A stretch of DNA of 64,000 nt from Thermophilibacter mediterraneus (GTDB lineage Bacteria > Actinomycetota > Coriobacteriia > Coriobacteriales > Atopobiaceae). Where the stretch lies: positions 147,405 through 211,404 of the forward strand of contig NZ_FPKO01000009.1 of the NCBI RefSeq assembly GCF_900119385.1. The letters run 5' to 3'. Positions 57,482 through 64,000 of the stretch are shown piece after piece. The notes below the pieces were generated by a model. That model did not search any database. It was not told the origin of the DNA and saw only the letters and a list, made by a program, of their open reading frames with translations. Each line of letters opens with the position of its first letter. Position 1 is the stretch's first letter. The translations under genes and the position numbers were made by a program.

Positions 57482-57957
57482 TCATCACCCCCGTAGACGC
57501 GGCACTCGGTCACGTGCGTCTTGCGGTAGTCGCTCATGAGCAGCGCGAGAACGGCCTCGCTGCTCGTCATGTCAACCTCGTCGCTGTGCTCCGTGCAGAG
57601 ACCGTTGCTGAGAGGGCAGACGTTGCAGTTCTCGTAGCCGAAGCACGCAACGCCGACATGGGTGCCTGTGCACGCCCGCTCACGCTCCGCAAGCGTCTCG
57701 GCGGCGCGCTCGGGCGTCCCGAAGAGCGCCTGCCAGACGGTCTCCGCAGGCTTGGCGTCATCGTCGTTCTCCCAGTCCCCGATGCCGCTCATCGCGTCCC
57801 ACAGCTCGGGGGCAGCCTCGTTGATGAAGCTCGCTGCCTCGGTCGGCGTCATTCCGTAGCGGTCCTTCAGGAGGCCGTAGATACCCCATCCGCACGTGAC
57901 GATCTTGTCGGCCAGGGCGTTGAGCGCCGTGGTGATTCCTGCCTTTATGACGTTCAC
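57478..57957 (-). CDS. Hypothetical phage protein with Cys-rich C-terminus
   Basis: A 159-aa protein: helical N-terminal half (MTPTEAASFINEAAPELWDA) and a Cys-containing second half (CFGYENCNVCPLSNGLC). A zinc- or iron-binding site is possible. No family recognised. Confidence 0.6.
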   Translation of the reverse strand: MNVIKAGITTALNALADKIVTCGWGIYGLLKDRYGMTPTEAASFINEAAPELWDAMSGIGDWENDDDAKPAETVWQALFGTPERAAETLAERERACTGTHVGVACFGYENCNVCPLSNGLCTEHSDEVDMTSSEAVLALLMSDYRKTHVTECRVYGGDE

Positions 57958-58199
57958 TTCTCGTCCTTTCCGTTGAGGTCGCGCTCGACCTGGTTGATGA
58001 ACTCCCGCGCCTCGCGGTCATCGAGCACCTTAATTGCGCGCTCCATGTAGTCGGCCCTATTGACGAACTCGGCGATGAGCATGGTGGCCTTGAGGTTGTT
58101 CTGCGGTCCCGGCTTGAACGTCGAGAAGAACGCGACGAACTTCTTCATGCACCCAAGCGCGGTGAGCGCGAGGTCTCGGTAGCTGATCTGCTCGTTCAC
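57954..58199 (-). CDS. Hypothetical phage protein
   Basis: An 81-aa helical protein (MNEQISYRDLALTALGCMKK) without recognised motifs. It overlaps neighbours by 4 bp at both ends, so it is translated as part of the early operon. Confidence 0.6.
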   Translation of the reverse strand: MNEQISYRDLALTALGCMKKFVAFFSTFKPGPQNNLKATMLIAEFVNRADYMERAIKVLDDREAREFINQVERDLNGKDEK

Positions 58200-58393
58200 A
58201 GCACGTCTCCGTTCCTGTCGATGTAGGGCATCACGTCGCGCGCGGCACCGAGATGTGCGCTTGCCGCCACGAAGTCGGGCTCGGGGACGCTCATGTCCCT
58301 CATCGCCTCGTCAAGCATCTTTCGGGTCTCCTCGATGCGGATGCGGACGACCCTTGCGACGTCCTTCTCGCTCATCCTCTGCAGCTCGCTCAT
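58196..58393 (-). CDS. Hypothetical phage protein
   Basis: A 65-aa protein starting at ATG 58393 (MSELQRMSEKDVARVVRIRI), helical and charged. It overlaps the upstream gene stop (ATGA). No family recognised. Confidence 0.6.
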   Translation of the reverse strand: MSELQRMSEKDVARVVRIRIEETRKMLDEAMRDMSVPEPDFVAASAHLGAARDVMPYIDRNGDVL

Positions 58394-58722
58394 TTCGTCT
58401 CCCTTCCGGTCAGGGCAACCTGCTCGGCCAGTCTCTCGGTCTCCTCGATGCACTCCTCGTCGGTGCGGATGGGAACCATGCCAACCATGTCGCCCGCGTG
58501 GGCCATGTCGAATCCGACCCACCGCGAATCGTCTGAAAGCTCGTGAAGCTTCCCCAGGAACGTCACGCCTCCGTGGACGTTGATTAGCTCGTCAAGCTCT
58601 GATTCCTTCAGGTAGTGCCACGGGTGCTCTTCCGGCAGCATCACGTAGCCGCACGGACACCAGAACGCGCCGTGGCGCAGCGCGCAGCGCATGCCCATGA
58701 ACCACCACTCACGCACGATCAT
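58390..58722 (-). CDS. Hypothetical phage protein
   Basis: A 110-aa protein (MIVREWWFMGMRCALRHGAF) with aromatic residues and one CPCG motif near the N-terminus. No family recognised. The start overlaps the Lar-like gene end. Confidence 0.55.
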   Translation of the reverse strand: MIVREWWFMGMRCALRHGAFWCPCGYVMLPEEHPWHYLKESELDELINVHGGVTFLGKLHELSDDSRWVGFDMAHAGDMVGMVPIRTDEECIEETERLAEQVALTGRETK

Positions 58723-58933
58723 CAGAGCCTCCCCTCTCGTTCCAGGCTTCCGCAGCCTGCTCGATGAACTTGGTGTCGCGGTCTCGCGTGTTCTGCGAGA
58801 AGCATTTGGTCGCGAGCCCGCACTTACGGCACGTCACGTAGGCGATGATTCCGTCTCGCGAATAGCTCTGGATGTTCACCACCATGCGTGCCTCGCCCTT
58901 GCAAATTGGGCATCCCTTGAGGTCGTAGTGCAT
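58709..58933 (-). CDS. Lar-like zinc-ribbon protein
   Basis: A 74-aa protein with CPICKGEARM, then CRKCGLATKC, then EQAAEAWNERGG. The two CxxC pairs and the final A-x-x-x-W-N-x-R motif are those of Lar-type restriction-alleviation proteins, which blunt type I restriction, although many relatives are untested. Its ATG adjoins the stop of the preceding gene. Confidence 0.75.
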   Translation of the reverse strand: MHYDLKGCPICKGEARMVVNIQSYSRDGIIAYVTCRKCGLATKCFSQNTRDRDTKFIEQAAEAWNERGGSDDRA

Positions 58934-59635
58934 CTAGACCGCCGCCTTCTTGGCAATGGCAATGGCGCGGCGGATGAACTCGTCCTTTTCGATGCCGTTC
59001 ATGCGGTCATCGCCGTCGGCGACGCCCATGTCGAACCACAGCCGCTCCCAGCTATCGGGAAGCTTCGCAACGAGACGCTTGGCGGGGAGGAGTCGTGTGT
59101 CGCATTTGCTCTTGCAGAGAACTGCATCGGTGTCGTGGTCAATCCGCACGACCGTGACCCTCAAGTCGTAGTAGTCGGGATAGAAGACCTCGCACCCCTC
59201 AACGATGCGAAATCCGTCCCGCGTATAGACGGGCTTCTCGTGGACGAACCTCGTCGCAGGCCCGTGGACGATACCCTCGTTTACGTTGACGATGATGACG
59301 TCCCCAAATACCTCAGAGACGGTTCCCTTAGCATCGGTCGCGAGATCCCAAACCATGTCTCCTGCCGTGGTCTTTGTGCCGTCCGCATCGAGCGTCCACG
59401 GACGCCTCACCGCCTCGCCGTAGCGGTAGCGGCGCAGGCCCTTGCGGTGCGAAGAGTTGAAGTAGAAGCCCTTCTTGGTGAAGCAGATGCGCGTGACGCA
59501 CCTGCAGTCCTCCGTGGCGTCTCCAAGGGCGACGGCCTTGCCGTCCTCGAACATGGGCCAGCTCATGCCCTCGGGAACGGTGCGCTCGCGAACGCCGCGC
59601 TGGAACTCGTTGACCTCGTTCTTAGTGATCTCCAT
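58934..59635 (-). CDS. Hypothetical phage protein
   Basis: A 233-aa protein starting at ATG 59635 (MEITKNEVNEFQRGVRERTV), with a beta-rich central part and repeated short beta hairpins (GDVIIVNVNEGIVHGPATRF, RVTVVRIDHDTDAVLCKSKC). No family recognised. Confidence 0.6.
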   Translation of the reverse strand: MEITKNEVNEFQRGVRERTVPEGMSWPMFEDGKAVALGDATEDCRCVTRICFTKKGFYFNSSHRKGLRRYRYGEAVRRPWTLDADGTKTTAGDMVWDLATDAKGTVSEVFGDVIIVNVNEGIVHGPATRFVHEKPVYTRDGFRIVEGCEVFYPDYYDLRVTVVRIDHDTDAVLCKSKCDTRLLPAKRLVAKLPDSWERLWFDMGVADGDDRMNGIEKDEFIRRAIAIAKKAAV

Positions 59636-59637
59636 TG

Positions 59638-60093
59638 CTACTCCTCGTACGGGCGCTTTACCTCGCGCCCGCTGTTGTCGATGTACCAAACCCAGGCCGG
59701 TGCCCCCGTGTACGGGTCGTGCCGGTAGTTGTAGTGCCAGAACTTGACCTCCATCGCCTCGCGCAGGGGAATCCACCTGGCGGCCCAGCACCTGTCCCAC
59801 AGCGTGTGGTAGTCGATGCTCGGGTCGAACATCCCCATGAGGGCCGGAGGGCAGGCAGAAAGCCTCGGTGCCGCGTGCCTCCCGTAGAAGTGCTCAAGCT
59901 CCCTGGCTCGGTCGAACGCCTCGGCCCTGCCGAACGTCGCGTAGCACTGCTCGACCAATGGCCTGACGCGCCCCTCGTCGCATCCGCGCTCTTCGGTGAG
60001 CCATGCGATGCAGCCTTCGAGCGGGCTCTGCTCGACCTCACGCTCCTCCGGAAACAGGTCGAGCACCATCTGGCCCTGAAGCACCTTGCCCAT
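59638..60093 (-). CDS. Hypothetical phage protein
   Basis: A 151-aa protein. It starts GKVLQGQMVLDLFPEEREVE, has a helical middle and an aromatic C-terminus (WIPLREAMEVKFWHYNYRHD). No recognised domain. It lies between two nuclease/replication genes and the small early genes. Confidence 0.6.
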   Translation of the reverse strand: MGKVLQGQMVLDLFPEEREVEQSPLEGCIAWLTEERGCDEGRVRPLVEQCYATFGRAEAFDRARELEHFYGRHAAPRLSACPPALMGMFDPSIDYHTLWDRCWAARWIPLREAMEVKFWHYNYRHDPYTGAPAWVWYIDNSGREVKRPYEE

Positions 60094-60097
60094 CCGG

Positions 60098-60562
60098 CTA
60101 CCTCCAAGGCTCGAAGGTCGTTCCGGTGTTGCGGTCGTGGATGACCCACCTGCCGTAGGCGAAGAGTCCGGGGTCGTGCGGCTCGTACGTCTTGAGCAGG
60201 TCGCCGCTCCACCACGCCTCCTGGTAGTCGAGGAACCAGACCCACTCGGGCTGATACCTCGCGCCGCCGTGGAAGAGGTTGTGGCATCCCGTCGTGCCGC
60301 TGCCGCACAGGGCGAAGAGCGCGGGCCTCAGCTCCCACTCGCCCTGCGGAGTGCGCAGCGTGAACAGGCCCTTTGAGACCGGCGGCACGTGGTGGACGTT
60401 CGTGGCCATCCGGCGGCACACGGCGCACGTCGCGCCATCGTCCATGCGGTGCGTCCTGACGCCCTTCCCTGCGTAGTGCGCGTGAAGGTGAGGCTTGCCG
60501 TAAAGCTCGGCAACCTGCAGCGAGAGGCCGCAGAGCTGGCCGCTGTCGGGGACGAAGCTCAT
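60098..60562 (-). CDS. Putative HNH-like nuclease
   Basis: A 154-aa protein with CAVCRRMATNVHHVPPVSKG followed by CGSGTTGCHNLFHGG. The C-x2-C, HH, C...C-H-N order resembles the zinc-bound HNH/McrA group. A YGKPHLHAHYAGKGVRTHRM stretch precedes it. Likely DNA nuclease, possibly structural only. It overlaps the DnaC-like gene by 4 bp. Confidence 0.65.
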   Translation of the reverse strand: MSFVPDSGQLCGLSLQVAELYGKPHLHAHYAGKGVRTHRMDDGATCAVCRRMATNVHHVPPVSKGLFTLRTPQGEWELRPALFALCGSGTTGCHNLFHGGARYQPEWVWFLDYQEAWWSGDLLKTYEPHDPGLFAYGRWVIHDRNTGTTFEPWR

Positions 60563-61296
60563 TGCAGCCTCCTATCCCCGCCGTCGGTGGCCACCGTCTC
60601 GCAAATCCCGGCGAGGCGCGACCCGATGGCCTTGGCGGTCGATTCGTCGCACGCCGCCATGCGCGCCGCCAGCTCGCTGACGCGAAAGTTGCTCGTGATG
60701 ACCGTGGGCAACATCGCGCCGTCGCGGGCGTTGACGATCGAGTAGAGTCGGGAGACCGTCCACGCCGTCTGCTGCTCCTTGCCGAGGTCATCGAGGATGA
60801 GGAACGGCACCTTGGAGTACTTGGCCAGCACGTCGCTCTCGGCGAGGGGCGTGCCGTAGGTGCTCTGAACATCGATGAGCAGATCAACGGCGTTGACCAT
60901 GCGGACGCGCTTGCCGTGGTAGACGAGGCGGCGAGCGATGGCGCTGGCGAGCGTGGTCTTGAGCGTGCCGTTGTCTCCCCACACGTAGAGCGACTGGCCG
61001 CCCTCGACCTTGGCCGCGAGATCCTTGGCCATGGGGTGCGAAGCCTTGTGGTAGCGCCTGGGCACGCCCGCCTGCTCAAGCTTGCGGTAGAAGGCATCCT
61101 GCTCGGCCTTGCGCTCGCGCTCGGCCTCGGCGGCCGCCTCCTTCTCGCGGGCCTTGACCGCCTCGGCGCAGTCGCACTCGGCGTATCCGACGAACATCTT
61201 GCGCTTGGCCCCGTCCTTGGAGAACGGCATGTCGATGTAGCGGGCCTCAAGCTCCTTCCCGCAGAACTCGCAGGTCTTAGCGGTCGTACTGGGCAT
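60559..61296 (-). CDS. DnaC/DnaI-type helicase loader ATPase
   Basis: A 245-aa AAA+ protein. Cysteines near the N-terminus (CEFCGKE, CDC) form a zinc site; a helical region follows. Walker A is GDNGTLKT (107-114), Walker B FLILDD (165-170), and a sensor stretch TVITSNFR follows. It loads the replicative helicase at the phage origin. It overlaps the replisome organizer, with which it should cooperate. Confidence 0.88.
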   Translation of the reverse strand: MPSTTAKTCEFCGKELEARYIDMPFSKDGAKRKMFVGYAECDCAEAVKAREKEAAAEAERERKAEQDAFYRKLEQAGVPRRYHKASHPMAKDLAAKVEGGQSLYVWGDNGTLKTTLASAIARRLVYHGKRVRMVNAVDLLIDVQSTYGTPLAESDVLAKYSKVPFLILDDLGKEQQTAWTVSRLYSIVNARDGAMLPTVITSNFRVSELAARMAACDESTAKAIGSRLAGICETVATDGGDRRLQ

Positions 61297-61879
61297 ATGA
61301 ACCTCCTCCCATGGGTTTGCAGTCGTTACGGCACCAGTTGCGCACTGTGGCCTTCCAGTCCTTCATCGGCGTCCTGCCAACGCGCCAGCCGTTTGCCGTG
61401 TAGTGGTCGATGAATCGCTCGGCGGAGAACCCGGAGAGGTCGAGCCTCTGCTTCGCGCAGTACTCGGAGGCGTAGGCGGCCACCTCTTCGAGGGCGGGGG
61501 CGCGGAATCGCGCCCGCTTCTCCCCTGCTTCCTCCTTCCTGATTCCTCTTCCTAATTCCTCTTCCTCTTCGCTTGGCGCTTTGCTTGCCGCGTCGCTTGC
61601 GCCGTTGCTTCCTGTTTTGCTTGCCGTTTTGCTTGCCTGTTTGCTTGGCGCTTTGCTTCCGCCGTTGCTTCCAGCTACGATTCGCGCCCTGCTCTTGGCG
61701 AGCACCGGCATGACGGACGTGATGACAGCCTCCTGGGCGTCGGTGCGCGGCTCCGGCTCGTCCCCGGTCGCCAGGTAGCGCACGATCATCCCGATGAGCT
61801 CGTCGCCCTCGCGCCGGTTGCGGAGCCTGAGCGGCCCCTCGATGAGTGAGTCGAGCACCTGCATGAGCAGTCCTTCCAT
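61277..61879 (-). CDS. Phage replisome organizer (replication initiation) protein with iteron-bearing middle
   Basis: A 200-aa protein starting at ATG 61879. Helical N-terminus (MEGLLMQVLDSLIEGPLRLR), a Ser/Lys-rich tetrapeptide-repeat middle (about 70-104; SNGGSKAPSKQASKTASKTG), and the C-terminal motif AYASEYCAKQRLDLSGFSAE followed by GWRVGRTPMKDWKATVRNWC, typical of phage replisome organizers that recruit the helicase loader. The middle is encoded by exact 12-bp repeats that probably form the origin. Confidence 0.8.
   Translation of the reverse strand: MEGLLMQVLDSLIEGPLRLRNRREGDELIGMIVRYLATGDEPEPRTDAQEAVITSVMPVLAKSRARIVAGSNGGSKAPSKQASKTASKTGSNGASDAASKAPSEEEEELGRGIRKEEAGEKRARFRAPALEEVAAYASEYCAKQRLDLSGFSAERFIDHYTANGWRVGRTPMKDWKATVRNWCRNDCKPMGGGSYAQYDR
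61571..61678 (-). repeat. Nine 12-bp iteron-like repeats in the replisome organizer
   Basis: The tetramer GCTT (coding AAGC) recurs at exact 12-bp steps at 61571, 61583, 61595, 61607, 61619, 61631, 61643, 61655 and 61667. The surrounding unit is degenerate (GCTTGNCGNTTT-like) and encodes S-K/N-x-x. A direct-repeat array inside the initiator gene is the origin layout of lambda O and of several Gram-positive phages. Confidence 0.78.
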
Positions 61880-61889
61880 CTGGGCCGCC

Positions 61890-62480
61890 CTAGAAGGGGA
61901 TGTCCTCGTCGTACATGTCGGCAGCGGGCGGCTGCTGCATGGGCTGCTGGGGCATCTGAGGGGCGGGCTGCTGCACCACGGGCGCGGGCTGCGCGGGCAT
62001 GGCCTGCGGCTGCTGAACGGGCTGCTGGTACGCCTGAGCGGGCTGCTGGTAGCCCTGCTGCGGGTAGGCTGGCTGCTGCGGGTAGGTCGGCTGCTGGTAA
62101 GCCTGCTGCGGCTGCTGCATGGGCTGCTGGTAGCCCTGCTGCTGGTTGCTGTGGAAGTTGACCTCGGATGCCGCGACCTCGATCTTGGAGCGGTTCTTGC
62201 CCGTCTCCTTGTCCTGCCACGAGCTGTAGGCGAGGCGGCCGTGGACAACGACGAAGGTTCCCTTGGTCATGTACTGGGCGATGCCCTGGGCGCGATTGCC
62301 GAACATCACGCAGTCGATGTAATCGGGGCGGTCCTCCCATTCGCCCGTCTGCTGGTTCTTGACGGAGCGGTTGCAGGCCACGCCGAAGCTGAGAACCGGC
62401 GTGCCGCTCTGGGTCATGCGAAGCTCGGCGTTGCGGGTGAGGTTTCCGCTGATGACAGCCGTGTTGACGTTACTCGCCAT
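61890..62480 (-). CDS. ssb: Single-stranded DNA-binding protein
   Basis: A 196-aa SSB. OB fold at about 1-110 (VNTAVISGNLTRNAELRMTQ, PDYIDCVMFGNRAQGIAQYM, KGTFVVVHGRLAYSSWQDKE), then a Gln/Pro-rich linker (QQP and YPQQ repeats, about 112-188), and the acidic tip YDEDIPF that binds partner proteins. It protects single strands in phage replication and supports the ERF recombinase. Confidence 0.95.
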   Translation of the reverse strand: MASNVNTAVISGNLTRNAELRMTQSGTPVLSFGVACNRSVKNQQTGEWEDRPDYIDCVMFGNRAQGIAQYMTKGTFVVVHGRLAYSSWQDKETGKNRSKIEVAASEVNFHSNQQQGYQQPMQQPQQAYQQPTYPQQPAYPQQGYQQPAQAYQQPVQQPQAMPAQPAPVVQQPAPQMPQQPMQQPPAADMYDEDIPF

Positions 62481-62829
62481 ATCCTGTTCCTCCTGAGTTC
62501 CAAATCCTCTGAATCTCTGCGTCTACCATGCGGAGGCGCAGCTTGTGCACGTTGATTGCCTCCTGCGAGGTCTTGTAGAGGGCTTCCGCCGCGTCGCGCG
62601 CCTGCTTCAGGTCGGCGATGTGCTCCATGCCACGGCAGATGTCGCTCGTGACCGTCACTGGCGTCCCCTTGCGTCGCTCGGCCATGATCTCGACCCGCAG
62701 GGCCTTGCGGTACTCGGCCTCGTGCTCGGCGTACTGGAAGCCGCTCTTCCGGCACTCCTCCAAGTCCTCCTCAAGAAGGGCCTCAAGCTCGTCGCGCTTG
62801 GCGTAGAGGTCTTGGAGCGTGCCGACCAT
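62470..62829 (-). CDS. Helical phage protein of unknown function
   Basis: A 119-aa protein starting at ATG 62829 (MVGTLQDLYAKRDELEALLE), almost entirely helical and charged, with likely coiled coil. It lies between ERF and SSB genes and overlaps both, so a role in recombination or replication is possible. No domain recognised. Confidence 0.6.
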   Translation of the reverse strand: MVGTLQDLYAKRDELEALLEEDLEECRKSGFQYAEHEAEYRKALRVEIMAERRKGTPVTVTSDICRGMEHIADLKQARDAAEALYKTSQEAINVHKLRLRMVDAEIQRIWNSGGTGYGE

Positions 62830-63359
62830 TACTGGACCACCCTGAACGTGCGGCAGCCGCAGGAGCAGGAGCACTGCTCCATCTGCTCGCGGTTCTGGAA
62901 CTGCCACTGGGTGCCGCAGGCGGTGCAGGCAGCGATGAACGGGCCGCTCTGCGGGACGCTGTTGTCGTAGCCGTCGCTGTCCTTGGTGTCATCGATGGAG
63001 AAGAGGTTGCCCAGGGCGCGCTTCCCCGCGTAGCTCGACGCGGTTCCGGTGATCTGGCTCTCGTCCATGCCCTTCTTGTCCTCCGGCTCGCGCGCCCAGC
63101 CGGTTGCCGACACCTTGTCTCCGGTCTCGACGTCGGTGAGGCTGGCGGTGGTCTTCACGTAGACCCAGCCGTCATCGACCTTCACGATGTCATCGTCGCA
63201 GGTGAGCAGCAGGCCCTTCTGGTAGCAGAGCGGCTTGGCGGCCTCAAGGATGTCCTCCTTGCTGCGGTACTTGTACTTGCCGAAGGCGTTGTACTGGCCC
63301 TTCTCGACCTTCAGCGTCTGCTGGATCTCAAGAAGGCTTTCGAGGATTGCGTTAGCCAT
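62829..63359 (-). CDS. ERF-family single-strand annealing recombinase
   Basis: A 176-aa protein. ERF hallmarks: LKVEKGQYNAFGKYKYRSKE, then SQITGTASSYAGKRALGNLF, and a KDSDGYD end. A Cys-rich zinc-ribbon-like C-terminus (CTACGTQW, CSCSCGC) is added. ERF proteins anneal complementary single strands and help to circularise or repair phage DNA. Confidence 0.9.
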   Translation of the reverse strand: MANAILESLLEIQQTLKVEKGQYNAFGKYKYRSKEDILEAAKPLCYQKGLLLTCDDDIVKVDDGWVYVKTTASLTDVETGDKVSATGWAREPEDKKGMDESQITGTASSYAGKRALGNLFSIDDTKDSDGYDNSVPQSGPFIAACTACGTQWQFQNREQMEQCSCSCGCRTFRVVQ

Positions 63360-64000
63360 TGATTGCCCCCATTCCGTAGGTGCGCTGGCAGACCTCGGCG
63401 AGGGTGCCGCGCTTGAAGACGCCGGTCACGCCGACGAGGCCGCAGAGCTTGCCGACCGCCTGCATCTGCTCGGTGGTGGCGGAGTCGATGACCATGACGC
63501 ACGGCACCGGAGCGTTCGCGGGCGTGGCCTTGGCGAGGCGCACGGCCTCAAGCACCTTCGACTGCAGGGCGGGCTCGAAGCTCTCAAGCTCGTTCGCAAT
63601 CTGCCAGCCCATGCTCGGCTCGACCGTGACCTGGGCAGGTTGCGGCACGGGGATGGGGGCGGGCTGCACGGGAACGGGCGCGGCGACGGGCTGCGGGGCG
63701 CTGACGGCCTCTGCGGGCTGGTAGTCGCAGGGCTGCGGCTCGTCCTCCTGCTGGTAGGACGAAAGCTCGCTCTTCATGGCGTCGAGGCGCTTCTTGTCCT
63801 CCGCCAGCTTGTGCGCCCACGCGATGGCCTCGCCGAGGTCGAGCGACTGGAAGAAGCGAAGCTCGGCCTGCTCGCCGAAGTCGCCGAGATCCTGCGCCTT
63901 GAGCGCGTCCCAGTCCTTCGCGACCTTGCGGCAGCGGTCCTCAAGCTCCTTCTTGCAGTTCTCCACGTGCGGAGACTTGTTCAGCCACTTGGGGTCCGCG
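63352..64000 (-). CDS. DUF1351-like protein, partial at window edge
   Basis: The open frame continues past base 64000, so only the last 215 or so residues are seen. The upstream bases encode DPKWLNKSPHVENCKKELED, the recognisable DUF1351 centre. The following helical part, a Pro/Val/Ala-rich linker (about 85-120 of the visible part) and a C-terminal domain (CVMVIDSATTEQMQAVGKLC) complete it. DUF1351 proteins accompany ERF/RecT-type recombinases. A GTG at 63966 is unlikely to be the start. Confidence 0.75.
   Translation of the reverse strand, partial: ADPKWLNKSPHVENCKKELEDRCRKVAKDWDALKAQDLGDFGEQAELRFFQSLDLGEAIAWAHKLAEDKKRLDAMKSELSSYQQEDEPQPCDYQPAEAVSAPQPVAAPVPVQPAPIPVPQPAQVTVEPSMGWQIANELESFEPALQSKVLEAVRLAKATPANAPVPCVMVIDSATTEQMQAVGKLCGLVGVTGVFKRGTLAEVCQRTYGMGAING

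Larger units (their letters stand above)
24216..64000 (-). mobile_element. Siphovirus-like prophage, right end not in window
   Basis: From about 24.2 kb to the right edge the gene content is entirely viral and nearly all on the minus strand. It holds a recombination/replication module, small early genes, terminase, portal, capsid, a long-tail module with tape measure, baseplate, DGR, holin and endolysin. The left junction is placed between the flp remnant and the terminator at 24254. Neither an integrase nor a lysogeny repressor of the usual kind is in view, so the right boundary and att core are unknown. Host synteny is broken at the flp pilin. Confidence 0.93.

Noticed and set aside
61571..61678. 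CRISPR-like array
   Set aside because: The repeats are 12 bp with no spacers and are in frame within a replication gene; no cas genes are present.

Overview
The window reads as a GC-rich Gram-positive chromosome of the actinobacterial class Coriobacteriia (Olsenella/Atopobiaceae-like). Supporting signs are strong GC3 bias, AGGAGG-type ribosome binding sites, a Tat-exported lipoprotein hydrolase, a CarD regulator, a Tad/Flp pilus locus and a DUF2207 membrane protein. This placement is inferred from protein character; no marker gene such as 16S rRNA is present.

Host part (1 to about 24.2 kb). The window opens with a 301-bp perfect inverted repeat that looks like a contig-end fold-back. Housekeeping genes follow: a C39-like secreted pseudo-peptidase, phosphoglucomutase, RlmKL, an S10 carboxypeptidase-like protein, the potassium transporter Kup, citrate synthase with an ACT-domain protein, a CarD regulator, a cyclophilin lipoprotein, a BrnQ transporter, a tannase-like lipoprotein, acylphosphatase, tRNA-Phe, and DUF2207. 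A block transcribed leftwards (24.1 to 19.9 kb) holds TadE/TadG-type pilus genes, DUF192 and a frameshifted zinc-ribbon/FHA gene.

Prophage part (about 24.2 kb to beyond 64 kb). Almost everything is on the minus strand, so early genes lie at the right edge and lysis genes at the left. Reading in transcription order: recombination and replication genes (DUF1351, ERF, SSB, a replisome organizer carrying nine 12-bp iterons, a DnaC-type loader); many small early genes (two HNH proteins, Lar-like, dUTPase, DUF4406, DUF3310, a RecU-like nuclease); a late regulator; a divergently transcribed repressor module; a tRNA cluster; the packaging and head genes; the tail genes with a -1 frameshift in the assembly chaperone; the baseplate genes; a diversity-generating retroelement (DGR); and holin plus an endolysin with SLH repeats. 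The integrase and right attachment site lie outside the window. The left junction appears to cut through a Flp pilin gene, of which only the C-terminal 30 codons remain.

The most notable system is the complete DGR at 26.9 to 30.3 kb: a variable tail-tip protein, an Avd-like helper, a template repeat (TR) and a DGR-class reverse transcriptase. TR (28051-28175) and VR (28873-28997) align without gaps over 125 bp and differ at 13 positions. All 13 are template adenines on the coding strand, the signature of adenine-directed mutagenic retrohoming. A second system of interest is a MuF head protein fused to a papain-like toxin domain, with a candidate immunity gene overlapping its stop codon.
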